Origin: LMUY01 sp965198895
GTDB lineage: Bacteria > Pseudomonadota > Alphaproteobacteria > Acetobacterales > Acetobacteraceae
NCBI GenBank assembly: GCA_965198895.1
Contig: OZ240676.1
Coordinates: forward strand, 5,270,001-5,334,000
Direction of reading: 5' to 3'
Length of the DNA stretch: 64,000 nt
Positions within the stretch are counted from its first letter, which is position 1. Every line of letters begins with the position of its first letter. Positions 28,278-36,843 of the stretch are shown one piece after another. The translations under genes and the position numbers were made by a program. The notes under the pieces were generated by a model. It did no database searches. It saw only the letters and a program-made list of their open reading frames with translations, and was not told the DNA's origin.

Positions 28278-28943
28278 GTGATCGAGCCCCGTTCGCTGGA
28301 TGCTACCGTGCGCATACGTCTGAAGCAGTGGCCACACCAACCCCCTGGTTTCGTCGCCGAAGATGGCGCCTGGCTACGCGGACGGCCCGACAGCTTTATC
28401 GGGCAATGTTTCCTCAAACTGCCCGGCAGTGATCGGCTTCGCACCTTGCCCGATGGCTTGTGGCTGAACTTCGCGGGCACGCCCGCCGAACCATACGCCG
28501 ATATCCTCGCCATCGAGGCCTGCTCCTCGCTGGCCAATCTGCTGGACAAGCGCTCGCGGTTTGCACCCTCCACCCACTCGCTGATGGCGGTTTGCCCGCT
28601 CCCTTGGCTGCTTGCCCCGGTGACGCCGGACAGCACGTTGCTGCGCTGGCAGGCGACCGGGGTGATCACGAGCACACCGGCTACCCCGCTGATCCTGCCG
28701 GTGCGGGACTTGCGGGTGATGTACGGGCTCAATCCGCGCCACTACCAGCGCTTCGTCGACCACCAACTTCCCCACCCGCACGAGTTTTTCGTGCCAATGG
28801 ACGCGCTGACGGCGAAGAACGGTGATAAGGACCCGGCGATGCAAGCCCTTGTCGCCCGCACCTCCGTCCGCGCTAACTTCTTCGCCCCAATCCTCGCCCC
28901 AATTCTCGCTCCACTCCACGATAGCCCGATCTTGGTGGCATGA
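28278..28943 (+). CDS. Conserved-looking hypothetical protein
   Basis: 221 residues, no family recognised. It begins IEPRSLDATVRIRLKQWP and has well-spread aromatic residues, no signal peptide and one mildly hydrophobic stretch (LMAVCPLPWLLAPV). The segment RHYQRFVDHQLPHPHEFFVP is rich in His. The C-terminus contains three tandem 12-bp units at 28881-28916, encoding APILAPILAPLH. The stop overlaps the ATG of the DUF188 gene, so the two are translationally coupled; that is the only clue to its role. Start GTG 28278 is chosen by its Shine-Dalgarno. Confidence 0.65.
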   Translation: MIEPRSLDATVRIRLKQWPHQPPGFVAEDGAWLRGRPDSFIGQCFLKLPGSDRLRTLPDGLWLNFAGTPAEPYADILAIEACSSLANLLDKRSRFAPSTHSLMAVCPLPWLLAPVTPDSTLLRWQATGVITSTPATPLILPVRDLRVMYGLNPRHYQRFVDHQLPHPHEFFVPMDALTAKNGDKDPAMQALVARTSVRANFFAPILAPILAPLHDSPILVA

Positions 28944-29440
28944 CGCGTATCTACGTCGATGCCGACGCCTGCCCGGTGCGCGAGGAGATCTACCGAGTGG
29001 CGGCCCGCACCCACCTTGAGGTGCTGGTCGTCCACAACGGCTCCCGCCCGATCCGGCCGCCGCAGCAGCCCGGCGTGCAGGTCGTGATCGTGCCGGATGG
29101 GCCGGACGTCGCCGACGACTGGATCGCCGAGCGGATCACGAGCGGCGACATCTGCGTCACGGCGGACATCCCGCTGGCCAAGCGTTGCCTCGAGAAGGGC
29201 GCCCGCGCGCTGGGCCATACCGGCCGGGCCTGGACGGACGACAATATCGGCAGCGCGCTCGCCGGACGAGAGATCGCCCGCTATCTGCGCGAGACGGGAG
29301 CCGGCGGTGGGGGCAATGCCGCGATGACGCAGGCCGACAAGTCCCACTTCATCGCGGGTCTGGATGCGGCGGTGGTTCAGGTGCGCCGGGCGGCGCTGGC
29401 GGTTGCAACACCACGCGTGCCACCAGCGGATCATCGGTGA
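28940..29440 (+). CDS. YaiI/YqxD (DUF188) family protein, PIN-like fold
   Basis: 166 residues. RIYVDADACPVREEIYRVA, VVIVPDGPDVADDWIAE and VTADIPLAKRCLEKGA are the three conserved blocks of the YaiI/YqxD family, whose conserved Asp residues sit as in PIN-domain nucleases; the biochemical function is not established. ATG 28940 overlaps the preceding stop (ATGA). The last 92 bp overlap the 3' end of the GDPD gene on the opposite strand, so one of the two may be shorter in life, although both frames keep family-like sequence close to their ends. Confidence 0.88.
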   Translation: MTRIYVDADACPVREEIYRVAARTHLEVLVVHNGSRPIRPPQQPGVQVVIVPDGPDVADDWIAERITSGDICVTADIPLAKRCLEKGARALGHTGRAWTDDNIGSALAGREIARYLRETGAGGGGNAAMTQADKSHFIAGLDAAVVQVRRAALAVATPRVPPADHR

Positions 29441-30218
29441 TGATGCCGTCGACACCCCACCGCGCCAGCCGCGCGATGTCGGACGGGGCGTTTGCGGTCC
29501 ATGGCACGACCCGCAGCCCCATCGCCCTCGCCCGGTCCAGCAGCCGCGGGGTCAACTCGCTGTGGTGCGGCGACCAGGTGCCACCGCCCTCCGCCGCCAC
29601 CGTGCCGGGCAGGCCGGCCTGTCCGCCCCGCCAGGCGCGCGTGCTGCGCGCGGTCAGCCAGGCATAGGCAAGGTCGGGGCGCAGGCGCCGCAGGTGGCGG
29701 GGGCCGCGCCAGTCGAACGATTGCACGACGAGGCGCTTCGTAGCCCCTGCCCGGTCCGCCACCACCGCCACGGCCTCCGCGATCGCCTCCGGTGCGGCCG
29801 TGCGGTTCGGGTGGTTCGGATGCGTCTTGATCTCCAGCGTCCAGCGCGCCCGGCTATGCAGCCGCAGCACCTCCTCCAGGGTTGGGATGCCAGCGCCGTC
29901 GACCGGCATTTGGCGCGAGAAGCGGCGCGCTGTCCGCGAACCTGGCCGCAACCGGCCCACGTCGAAGCGTGCCAACTGAGCGTGGTCCATGTCGTGGATC
30001 GCCAGGTCCGTCGCCGTGATCCAGCCACCATCCGGCCCGCGGGTCAGGTCCGGTGACAGGCACGGGTCGTGGCTAAGGACCAGCACGCCATCCCGCGTCA
30101 TGGCGATATCGATCTCGAAATGCAGCACGCCGGCGGCTAGCGCAGCGCGAAAACCGGCAATGGTATTTTCAGGGAACAACGACCGGGCGCCGCGATGCCC
30201 GATCAGTTCAGGCGTCAC
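29349..30218 (-). CDS. ugpQ: Glycerophosphodiester phosphodiesterase
   Basis: 289 residues, a TIM-barrel GDPD that splits glycerophosphodiesters to glycerol-3-phosphate and an alcohol. Motifs are ELIGHRGARSLFPENTIAGF (catalytic His, Glu), FEIDIAMTRDGVLVLSHDP (metal Glu/Asp, second His) and LEIKTHPN; PWTANAP and GVDGIITDDP close the barrel. No signal peptide, so the cytoplasmic UgpQ type. GTG 30218 starts right before the first strand. The last 20 or so residues are Pro-rich and lie in the overlap with DUF188. Confidence 0.92.
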   Translation of the reverse strand: MTPELIGHRGARSLFPENTIAGFRAALAAGVLHFEIDIAMTRDGVLVLSHDPCLSPDLTRGPDGGWITATDLAIHDMDHAQLARFDVGRLRPGSRTARRFSRQMPVDGAGIPTLEEVLRLHSRARWTLEIKTHPNHPNRTAAPEAIAEAVAVVADRAGATKRLVVQSFDWRGPRHLRRLRPDLAYAWLTARSTRAWRGGQAGLPGTVAAEGGGTWSPHHSELTPRLLDRARAMGLRVVPWTANAPSDIARLARWGVDGIITDDPLVARVVLQPPAPPGAPEPPPHPDPR

Positions 30219-30230
30219 GCAGCAACGCGC

Positions 30231-30479
30231 TCAGTCGTCCGGGCATTCGCATCCTGGCGTCGGGCCCGTGTCACCGCGAACGATGTGGTGGTCGACCCAC
30301 TCCGAGACCAGCCGCCGCGCCTCGTTGATCGAGGCTTCGGGATGGTGGATGCGGTAGAGCGTCGTGCAGGCACGGAACGCGTCCATGTCGGCGTTACCGG
30401 TGGCGCGCAACTCCCGATAGGCCGTCACCACTGCCCGTTCGCACCGCCGCGCTATCACCGACTGCTCCCGTCCCAACAC
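30231..30479 (-). CDS. Small conserved-looking hypothetical protein
   Basis: 82 residues from GTG 30479, preceded by GGAGAG with good spacing. The sequence looks like a helical small protein (QSVIARRCERAVVTAYREL, INEARRLVSEWVDHHI) and ends in an acidic Cys-containing tail (GCECPDD). No family recognised. It lies 12 bp upstream of the GDPD gene on the same strand, so the two may be co-transcribed. Too short for function to be guessed. Confidence 0.55.
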   Translation of the reverse strand: MLGREQSVIARRCERAVVTAYRELRATGNADMDAFRACTTLYRIHHPEASINEARRLVSEWVDHHIVRGDTGPTPGCECPDD

Positions 30480-30548
30480 TTCTCTCCAATTGCGAATCTA
30501 TCGCAATGTTAGCGATGTTAGACGCGTGTCCGCTCGCCATCAAGGGTT

Positions 30549-31616
30549 TCAGCCCCGCACGGCCTCGGCGATTGCGCGGCCGACATCCAATGTGCCGGCC
30601 TGGCCGCCCATGTCGCGGGTGCGCGGGCCGCCGTCCCGCAGCAGCGCTTCGAAACTGTCGATGATGCATTGGGCGGCCTCTGCCTCGCCCAGATGGTCCA
30701 GCATCATCGCGGCCGACCAGATCTGCCCGATCGGGTTGGCGATCCCCTTGCCGGCGATATCGGGGGCGGAGCCGTGCACCGGCTCGAACATCGAGGGATG
30801 CAGCTTCTCGGGGTTGAGATTGGCCGAGGGTGCGATGCCGATGCTGCCGGCGACCGCCGGGCCGAGGTCGGAGAGGATATCGCCAAACAGATTGGACCCC
30901 ACCACCACGTCGAACCAGTCCGGATGCTGGACGAAATGGGCGCACAGGATGTCGATGTGGAACTGGGCGGTCTCGATGTCGGGGTAGTGCTGCTGCATCG
31001 CCAGGAAGCGTTCGTCCCAGTACGGCATGCTGATCGTGATGCCGTTGGACTTGGTGGCCGAAGTCAGGTGCTTGCGCGGGCGCTTGCGGGCCATCTCGAA
31101 GGCATATTTCATCACCCGGTCGGTACCGCGGCGGCTGAAGATCGCCTGTTGCGCGACGAATTCGTGCTCGGTGCCCGCGTACATTCGGCCACCGACAGCG
31201 GAATACTCGCCCTCGGTGTTCTCGCGCACGACGATGAAGTCGATGTCCTTCTCGGTCCGGTTGGCCAGTGGCGTGCGGGCGCCCGGCATCAGCTTGCAGG
31301 GGCGCACCGAGGCGTATTGGTCGAAGCCGCGGCGGATCGGGATCAGCAAGCCCCACAACGACACGTGGTCCGGCACGCCGGGCCAGCCGACGGCTCCCAG
31401 TAGGATGCTGTCGTGCTCGCGCAACTGATCGAGGCCATCCTCCGGCATCATGGCGCCGGTGCGGGCGTAGGTCTCGCAGGACCAGTCGTAATGGGTCGGC
31501 TTCAGGGTGAAACCAAAGCGGGTGGCGGCGGCATCCAGCACCTCGAGGGCGGGCGGGACGACTTCCTTGCCGATGCCGTCGCCCGGGATGACGGCGATCT
31601 TGTATGTGCGTTCCAT
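30549..31616 (-). CDS. Tartrate dehydrogenase / D-malate dehydrogenase family enzyme
   Basis: 355 residues, an NAD-dependent beta-hydroxyacid oxidative decarboxylase related to LeuB. YKIAVIPGDGIGKEVVPPAL opens the fold; VVRENTEGEYSAVGG, TSATKSNGI (catalytic Lys) and VVGSNLFGDILSDLGP (metal Asp) follow. The substrate loop region VGWPGVPDHVSLWGLLIPIRR is of the tartrate dehydrogenase/decarboxylase (TtuC/DmlA) kind rather than LeuB. ATG 31616 is backed by AGGAGG 9 bp upstream; longer open frames upstream only mirror the ELM1 gene. Confidence 0.9.
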   Translation of the reverse strand: MERTYKIAVIPGDGIGKEVVPPALEVLDAAATRFGFTLKPTHYDWSCETYARTGAMMPEDGLDQLREHDSILLGAVGWPGVPDHVSLWGLLIPIRRGFDQYASVRPCKLMPGARTPLANRTEKDIDFIVVRENTEGEYSAVGGRMYAGTEHEFVAQQAIFSRRGTDRVMKYAFEMARKRPRKHLTSATKSNGITISMPYWDERFLAMQQHYPDIETAQFHIDILCAHFVQHPDWFDVVVGSNLFGDILSDLGPAVAGSIGIAPSANLNPEKLHPSMFEPVHGSAPDIAGKGIANPIGQIWSAAMMLDHLGEAEAAQCIIDSFEALLRDGGPRTRDMGGQAGTLDVGRAIAEAVRG

Positions 31617-31648
31617 GGTGGCGAACCTCCTGCGAAGGAGCCGCCGGG

Positions 31649-32665
31649 TCAATCCGCCGCTTGCGGGCCGATCGACATCCGGGCGCGTATTTCGGTGGCG
31701 ATGCGGCCCGCTTCGTCGAGCGGCGTGCGCGTCCACGGCGACACGGTGGGGCCAAGCGGACGGGCCTGCCCGGCGCGGTACAGCGATTCGTGAAAGCGCC
31801 GCAGCACGGGGGTATCCCCGAGGCTCGCGATGAAGACGGGCGCCTCGCCCGCGCAGGCCTCGCTCAGCATCGCGGTCGAACCACCCGTGATCACCACGAC
31901 ATCGGCCAGGGCGATCATCGCGGTGTACGGGTTCTCGCCGGGTTCGCCCCAGCGGTACAGCAGGTGCATGCTGGGGGCCAACCCGGCGGCCAGGGCATCC
32001 GTCGCCTCGTTGCCGGTGCTGGGCGTGGTGGTCGCGAGCACCGATCCACCCGCCGTCGCCGCGGCCCGCGCCACTTGCCGCCCCAGCGCATTGGCGGCCG
32101 AGGGGCGCAGGCCACCGCCCGACCCGGCGCCGCCCACCAGCACCGTGATCAGCGGCCGCGGCAGATGGGACAACCGCCCAGCCCAGGCGACGCGCGCCTG
32201 CGACAGGACCAGTGGTGACAGGCGATGCGGCTGGCCGAGCACGGGCAGCACGTTGGGTAGCTCGGGCGGGCGTAGGTGGCGGGGCACGACCAGCAGGTCG
32301 AACAGCTTGGCGTTCCAGCGTGGCAGGCCGCAATGCACGATGCGCGTTCCGAAGCCATTGCGCAGCCACAGCGCCACGGCTTCCGACCGCGGGCTGGCCG
32401 ACAGCGCCAGGGCCGGGCCACGCGGGGCGGAAAACGGCCAGCCGTGGGACTGCAGCCCACGCAGCGAGCCATGCCGGCCGAACCCGGTCAAGCGGGCTTG
32501 CCAGCGCCAGGCCAGCGGCACCCGCAGATGCGGAACGCCGAGCCGCTCCGCGATGCCGATCGCCTGGGACGAACCGTGGTCGTACGGGTCGTCCAGCACC
32601 CAGACGGGAGCGATCTCGTCGGTCGACAGGGTCACGGGGCGGCCGAGTGCGGACGGGTCACGCAT
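31649..32665 (-). CDS. ELM1/GtrOC1-family putative glycosyltransferase
   Basis: 338 residues of the DUF1022/ELM1 family: WVLDDPYDHGSSQAIGIAE at the start, LITVLVGG in the middle, and a C-terminal GT-B-like half with TTTPSTGNEATDAL, VVITGGSTAMLSEACAGEAPVFI. Plant ELM1 acts in mitochondrial fission, while bacterial members are thought to be sugar transferases; the substrate is unknown. No membrane segment. It is transcribed 32 bp upstream of the tartrate dehydrogenase gene on the same strand and is divergent from pyrE. Confidence 0.85.
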   Translation of the reverse strand: MRDPSALGRPVTLSTDEIAPVWVLDDPYDHGSSQAIGIAERLGVPHLRVPLAWRWQARLTGFGRHGSLRGLQSHGWPFSAPRGPALALSASPRSEAVALWLRNGFGTRIVHCGLPRWNAKLFDLLVVPRHLRPPELPNVLPVLGQPHRLSPLVLSQARVAWAGRLSHLPRPLITVLVGGAGSGGGLRPSAANALGRQVARAAATAGGSVLATTTPSTGNEATDALAAGLAPSMHLLYRWGEPGENPYTAMIALADVVVITGGSTAMLSEACAGEAPVFIASLGDTPVLRRFHESLYRAGQARPLGPTVSPWTRTPLDEAGRIATEIRARMSIGPQAAD

Positions 32666-32739
32666 TGGGGTTCACCCTGGCGCATGGACGTGCGGTGCTG
32701 CAACGGCTATCTGGCCCCTTTGTCATGAAGGGGGCCGGG

Positions 32740-33462
32740 ATGCCGCTACAGCACCAGACCGATTGGGATCGCGACGCGGCGCTCACGACGGCGCGTATCC
32801 TGCTGGAGATCAAGGCGGTCAATTTTCGTCCTGAAGAACCTTACACGTTTACATCAGGCTGGAAGTCCCCGGTCTATATCGACTGCCGCCGCATCATCTA
32901 TTTCCCCCGCGCACGCGCGAAGATCTGCGAACTCGGCGTCGACAAGATCGGTCGCCATATCGGCTACGAGACGATCGAAGCGGTCGCGGGCGGCGAGACG
33001 GCCGGCATCCCCTTCGCTGCCTGGTTCGCCGATCGCATGCTGGCCCCCATGGCCTACGTGCGCAAGAAGCCGAAGGGGTTCGGCCGCAATGCCCTAATTG
33101 AGGGCGACGTGCCGGAAGGCAAGCAAACCTTGCTGGTGGAGGACCTTACCACCGACGGGCGCAGCAAAATTCAATTCGCGCAGTCGTTGCGGGATGCGGG
33201 TGCGATCGTGAACCATGCCTTCGTCGTGTTCTTCTACGGCGTGTTCCCGGGCAGCTTCGAGACATTGGCGGAGATGGACATCAGCCTGCACCATCTGTGC
33301 ACCTGGTGGGACGTGCTGGAAGCGTGCCGGGACCGGCCGTATTTCGCCGAACCCGCGTTGGCCGAAGTGCGCCGCTTCCTGGAGAACCCGGTGGCCTGGT
33401 CCGCAGCCCATGGCGGCGTCGCCAGCGCCGAAGAAGCCATCGCCCGCCGCGCCGCTAGCTAG
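32740..33462 (+). CDS. pyrE: Orotate phosphoribosyltransferase
   Basis: 240 residues; joins orotate to PRPP to give OMP. It is of the longer alphaproteobacterial type: YTFTSGWKSPVYIDCRRII, VAGGETAGIPFAAWFAD, AYVRKKPKGFGRN (PRPP/orotate loop) and the PRPP motif LLVEDLTTDGRSK at about 131-143. ATG 32740 is chosen because AAGGGGG stands 6 bp before it; ATG 32725 is the alternative. It completes the pyrimidine theme of pyrB/pyrX but is unlinked to them. A perfect hairpin follows. Confidence 0.94.
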   Translation: MPLQHQTDWDRDAALTTARILLEIKAVNFRPEEPYTFTSGWKSPVYIDCRRIIYFPRARAKICELGVDKIGRHIGYETIEAVAGGETAGIPFAAWFADRMLAPMAYVRKKPKGFGRNALIEGDVPEGKQTLLVEDLTTDGRSKIQFAQSLRDAGAIVNHAFVVFFYGVFPGSFETLAEMDISLHHLCTWWDVLEACRDRPYFAEPALAEVRRFLENPVAWSAAHGGVASAEEAIARRAAS

Positions 33463-33467
33463 CCTTG

Positions 33468-33499
33468 ACGAAGGGTGGGCTTAAAGGCCCACCCTTCGT
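33468..33499. terminator. Hairpin after pyrE, shared by convergent gene
   Basis: ACGAAGGGTGGGC (33468-33480) pairs perfectly with GCCCACCCTTCGT (33487-33499) around TTAAAG. It stands 6 bp after the pyrE stop and 13 bp from the end of the opposite gene, so it probably ends both transcripts, although no long T-run follows. Confidence 0.75.
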
Positions 33500-33511
33500 T
33501 CGAAGAAGTCG

Positions 33512-33934
33512 TTATCGGATGAAGGCGTCGGTCCAGCCGGTCTCACCGGTCGGCTTGACCTTTACCTCGGTGCGGCCGAGCCCGTGCCGGTCCACGATCT
33601 CCACCCCGCGCTGCTGCGCCAGGAGGTGACACCCCTCCAGCGGGTTGCCGGCATCCATCACGCCGTCGGCCCGGCGCTGGCTGACGATCGCGCGGTGCTG
33701 CAGGTCCTCCTCGGTCTGGCACACCACGGCACCTGGCTCGAGCCGTGGCCCCGAGATGCCCCGGGTCGGCGGCAGGGTGGAGATCGGCGGCGGCACCGAG
33801 GGTGGTAGTTTATCGTCGGAATTGTCGATCCGGCTGCGCGGGGCTTCGCTGCTGCGGCTGTTCTGAGCCATCGCAACATCCGTGGCCGCCAGAGTGCACA
33901 CCAGTGCCGCGATTGTCACAACCATCCGCCGCAT
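33512..33934 (-). CDS. Exported hypothetical protein
   Basis: 140 residues with a signal peptide (MVVTIAALVCTLAATDVAMAQ). The mature part has a Pro-rich spacer (KLPPSVPPPISTLPPTRG) and then a small domain with two cysteines, in EPGAVVCQTEEDLQHRA and NPLEGCHLLAQQRGVEIVDR, that could form a disulphide. The layout suggests a small SH3-like periplasmic domain, but this is a guess. It ends against the hairpin behind pyrE and is divergent from the aminotransferase gene at 34062. Confidence 0.7.
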   Translation of the reverse strand: MRRMVVTIAALVCTLAATDVAMAQNSRSSEAPRSRIDNSDDKLPPSVPPPISTLPPTRGISGPRLEPGAVVCQTEEDLQHRAIVSQRRADGVMDAGNPLEGCHLLAQQRGVEIVDRHGLGRTEVKVKPTGETGWTDAFIR

Positions 33935-34061
33935 GCCGAAACCCTCCCTTGCGTCGCGCGCCTTCCTAATCCTTTGGGGCGTTCACCGGAAGCCTGCGGT
34001 AAGGGGTTCCCCCCGGCCGCGTCGGGGGCGTAATATCCGGCTTTCCGCCCTAGGAGCTTTC

Positions 34062-35459
34062 ATGCCCGTTCGCCCGAACTCCGCCGCCGCGCGTGACATC
34101 GCGCACACGTTGCACCCCTACACCGACCTCGTGGCACACGAGGAATCCGGTCCGCTGATCATCAGCCGGGGCAAGGGCATTCGCGTTTGGGACGAGGACG
34201 GCAAGGAATATATCGAGAGCGTCGCCGGCCTGTGGTGTGCCTCGCTCGGCTTCGACAACGAGCGCCTGGCCAAGGCCGCCTACGACCAGATGCGCACGTT
34301 GCCGTTCTATCACTCGTTCACCGCCAAGTCGCACGGCCCGCTGATCGAGCTGTCAGAGATGCTGACCGCCCGGGCGCCGCTGGAGAATGCGCGGGTGATC
34401 TTCAGCAACTCCGGGTCGGAGGCGAACGACACGGCGATCAAGATGGCGTGGTATTACAACAACGCGCTCGGCCGCCCGGCGAAGAAGAAGATCATCGGAC
34501 GGCTCAAGGGCTATCACGGCATCACCCTGGCCGCCGCGTCGATCACCGGGCTGCCGAACAACCATCGCTCGTTCGACCTGCCGCTGCCGGGCTTCATCCA
34601 CACGATGACGCCGCATTTCTACCACGGCGGCGTCGAGGGGGAGACCGAGGAGGCGTTCGCCACGCGCTGCGCCGACGAGTTGGAGAAGCTGATCCAGGCC
34701 GAGGGCCCGGACACCATCGCGGCCATGTTCGCCGAGCCGGTCATGGGGGCGGGCGGCGTGATCATTCCGCCCGCCACCTACTTCGACAAAATCAGCGCCG
34801 TGCTGACCAAGCACGACATCCTGCTAGTCGCCGACGAGGTAATCTGCGGCTTCGGGCGCACCGGCAATTACTGGGGCACCGAGACGTTCGGCATGAAGCC
34901 GGACATCGTCACCTGCGCCAAGGCGTTGTCGGCCGCCTACATGCCGATCTCCGCCACCATCGTCAGCGACAAGGTGTTCCGCACCATCGCCGCCGAGAGC
35001 CACCGCATCGGCACGTTCGGCCACGGCTACACCTATTCCGGCCACCCGGTCCCGGCGGCGGTCGCGATCGAGGCGCTGAAGATCTATGACGAGATCGACA
35101 TCGTGGGCCATGTGCGCGAGGTGGGCCCGTTCATGCAGTCCGAGCTTCGTCGCCGGTTCGCCGGGCACGATTTGGTAGGCGAGGTGCGCGGCATCGGCAT
35201 GATCGCCGCGGTGGAACTGGTGGCCGACAAGGACGCCCGGCAGAACTTCGACCCGGCGTTGAAGATCGCCGGCCGGTTCGCCAAACTCGGCGAGCAGCAC
35301 GGCGTGATCTGCCGCGGCCTGCCCAACGACTCGATCGCGTTCAGCCCGCCGCTGATCATCACGGAAGCCGAAATCTCCGAGATGCTGGACCGGGTCGAAG
35401 CCGCGCTGGACGATCTGACCGTCCAGGTGCGCCGCGAACGGATGGCGGTTGTCGCCTAA
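34062..35459 (+). CDS. Class III (omega) aminotransferase, pyruvate-dependent type
   Basis: 465 residues. ATG 34062 has TAGGAG 6 bp upstream. Fold-type I class III motifs: VWDEDGKEYIESVAGLWCASLG, FSNSGSEANDTAIKMAWYY (PLP phosphate site), GYHGITLAA, LLVADEVICGFGRTG and TCAKALSAAYMPISA with the PLP Lys. Members this close to the putrescine/beta-alanine-pyruvate transaminases use pyruvate as acceptor for omega-amino compounds; the exact donor cannot be read. Normally the Lys motif reads AKGLSSGY, here AKALSAAY, still with Lys. The stop is followed at once by a family B repeat. Confidence 0.9.
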   Translation: MPVRPNSAAARDIAHTLHPYTDLVAHEESGPLIISRGKGIRVWDEDGKEYIESVAGLWCASLGFDNERLAKAAYDQMRTLPFYHSFTAKSHGPLIELSEMLTARAPLENARVIFSNSGSEANDTAIKMAWYYNNALGRPAKKKIIGRLKGYHGITLAAASITGLPNNHRSFDLPLPGFIHTMTPHFYHGGVEGETEEAFATRCADELEKLIQAEGPDTIAAMFAEPVMGAGGVIIPPATYFDKISAVLTKHDILLVADEVICGFGRTGNYWGTETFGMKPDIVTCAKALSAAYMPISATIVSDKVFRTIAAESHRIGTFGHGYTYSGHPVPAAVAIEALKIYDEIDIVGHVREVGPFMQSELRRRFAGHDLVGEVRGIGMIAAVELVADKDARQNFDPALKIAGRFAKLGEQHGVICRGLPNDSIAFSPPLIITEAEISEMLDRVEAALDDLTVQVRRERMAVVA

Positions 35460-35460
35460 C

Positions 35461-35503
35461 TTGCTTCTCCCTCTCCCCTCGTGGGAGAGGGTCGGGGTGA
35501 GGG
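35461..35503. repeat. Family B palindromic repeat, copy 3
   Basis: CCCTCTCCC (35470-35478) pairs with GGGAGAGGG (35483-35491), followed by TCGGGGTGAGGGG. The TGA of the tail (35498-35500) is in frame with the next gene, whose GTG start at 35504 follows directly. Confidence 0.85.
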
Positions 35504-36163
35504 GTGGCCGATGCCACGGTCTATCGCGCGAGCACCACTCGCCACGAGCGCGTTTTGGCTGATCCGGCGGACCTCGCGCTGGTCATCGCCCTCGATGGCT
35601 CGGCCAGCGTCGGGTACGACGAGTTCAACATGATTGCCGGCGGCCTCAGCGCCGCATTTCGTGATCCGGAGGTGGTGGCCGGGCTGATCGACGGCGCCCA
35701 TCACGGTAGCTTCCTAGCGCTGCTGCTTTGGTCGGGCACCGGCGCGCACGAGGTCATGATCGAATGGACCCGCATCGGCTCCGAGGCCGAAGCGGGTGCC
35801 TTCGCCGATGCCGTTGGCAACACCCCCCGGGTCGTCCGCGCCGGCGAGACGGCGATCGGTGAGGCGCTGCTCGTCGCGGAGACCATGCTGGCCGCCCTGC
35901 CCGCCCCCGCCACTCGCAGGATCATCGATGTCGCGGGCGACGGACGGAGCAATTCGGGTGCGCCGCCCGGCCCGGTGCGAGACCGCCTGGCCGCCGCCGG
36001 TGTGACCATCAACGGCCTCTGCGTGCTGCACGAGGAGCCGGACCTCCTGCAAAGCTACACCAACGAGGTGATCGGCGGGCCCGGCGCCTTCGCCCTGGCC
36101 TGCGCCGATTACGACGGGTTCGCCGAGGCCATGCGGCGCAAGCTGGTGCAGGAGACCTCGTAG
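35504..36163 (+). CDS. DUF1194 VWA-like protein lacking its signal peptide
   Basis: 219 residues. ADLALVIALDGSASVGYDEF gives a VWA metal-site motif (DGSAS), and FRDPEVVAGLIDGA, VVRAGETAIGEALL, RIIDVAGDGRSN, GVTINGLCV are DUF1194 blocks in the right order. Family members usually carry a signal peptide; here the frame is closed by a TGA just before GTG 35504 and the N-terminus (ADATVYRASTTRHERV) is not hydrophobic. The missing leader coincides with the family B repeat. Either the protein is cytoplasmic or the gene has decayed at its 5' end. Function is unknown. Confidence 0.78.
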   Translation: MADATVYRASTTRHERVLADPADLALVIALDGSASVGYDEFNMIAGGLSAAFRDPEVVAGLIDGAHHGSFLALLLWSGTGAHEVMIEWTRIGSEAEAGAFADAVGNTPRVVRAGETAIGEALLVAETMLAALPAPATRRIIDVAGDGRSNSGAPPGPVRDRLAAAGVTINGLCVLHEEPDLLQSYTNEVIGGPGAFALACADYDGFAEAMRRKLVQETS

Positions 36164-36200
36164 CCTTGCACCATCCGCCGCCGCGCCACATTTTCGGCCG

Positions 36201-36794
36201 GTGAACTCCCCCGAAATCGACCACCTCATCGGCCTGTTGGCCAAGCTGCCCGGGCTCGGCCCGCGCTCCGCCCGCCGGGCCGCGCTTCGGCTCCTGCAAC
36301 AGCCGCAAACCCGCATGCTGCCACTGGCTTCGGCGCTGGCGGAAGCGGCGCGGGCGGTGGCGCCCTGCAGCCAGTGCGGCAACCTGGACAGCCGCGATCC
36401 CTGTGCCGTCTGCTCCGACCCGGCACGCGACCGCTCGCTGATCTGCGTCGTGGAGGGCGTCGGCGACCTCTGGGCGTTGGAGCGGGCCGCGGTGCATCAT
36501 GGGCTCTATCACGTACTCGGCGGCACGCTGTCCGCACTCGGCGGCGTCGGCCCGGAGGATTTGAACCTGTCTCCGCTGCTCGCGCGCGTGGCGGAAGGAG
36601 GCATCGCCGAGGTGATCCTGGCCCTCGGCGCCACCGTGGAGGGCGCCAGCACCGCGCACTGGCTGGCCGAGCGGTTGCAGCAAACCGGGGTGACGATCAC
36701 CCGGGTCGGTCATGGCGTGCCGATCGGGGGTGCGTTAGACGTGCTGGACGACGGCACGCTCGGCGCCGCCATCAAGGCAAGGCGGCCTGCCTGA
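36201..36794 (+). CDS. recR: Recombination mediator RecR
   Basis: 197 residues from GTG 36201. It works with RecO/RecF to load RecA at gaps. Helix-hairpin-helix LAKLPGLGPRSARRAALRLL at 13-32, Cys4 zinc finger CSQCGNLDSRDPCAVC at about 55-70, then a Toprim domain (LICVVEGVGDLWALE...) and the Walker-like end. The usual dnaX-ybaB partners are absent here, so it is unlinked from its common operon. A DUF1194 gene lies upstream and an MFS gene follows 49 bp downstream. Confidence 0.95.
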   Translation: MNSPEIDHLIGLLAKLPGLGPRSARRAALRLLQQPQTRMLPLASALAEAARAVAPCSQCGNLDSRDPCAVCSDPARDRSLICVVEGVGDLWALERAAVHHGLYHVLGGTLSALGGVGPEDLNLSPLLARVAEGGIAEVILALGATVEGASTAHWLAERLQQTGVTITRVGHGVPIGGALDVLDDGTLGAAIKARRPA

Positions 36795-36843
36795 ACTGAA
36801 TGGCTCCCTTAGCAGCACCAAGCTCCATCGAAAGACCCGCACG

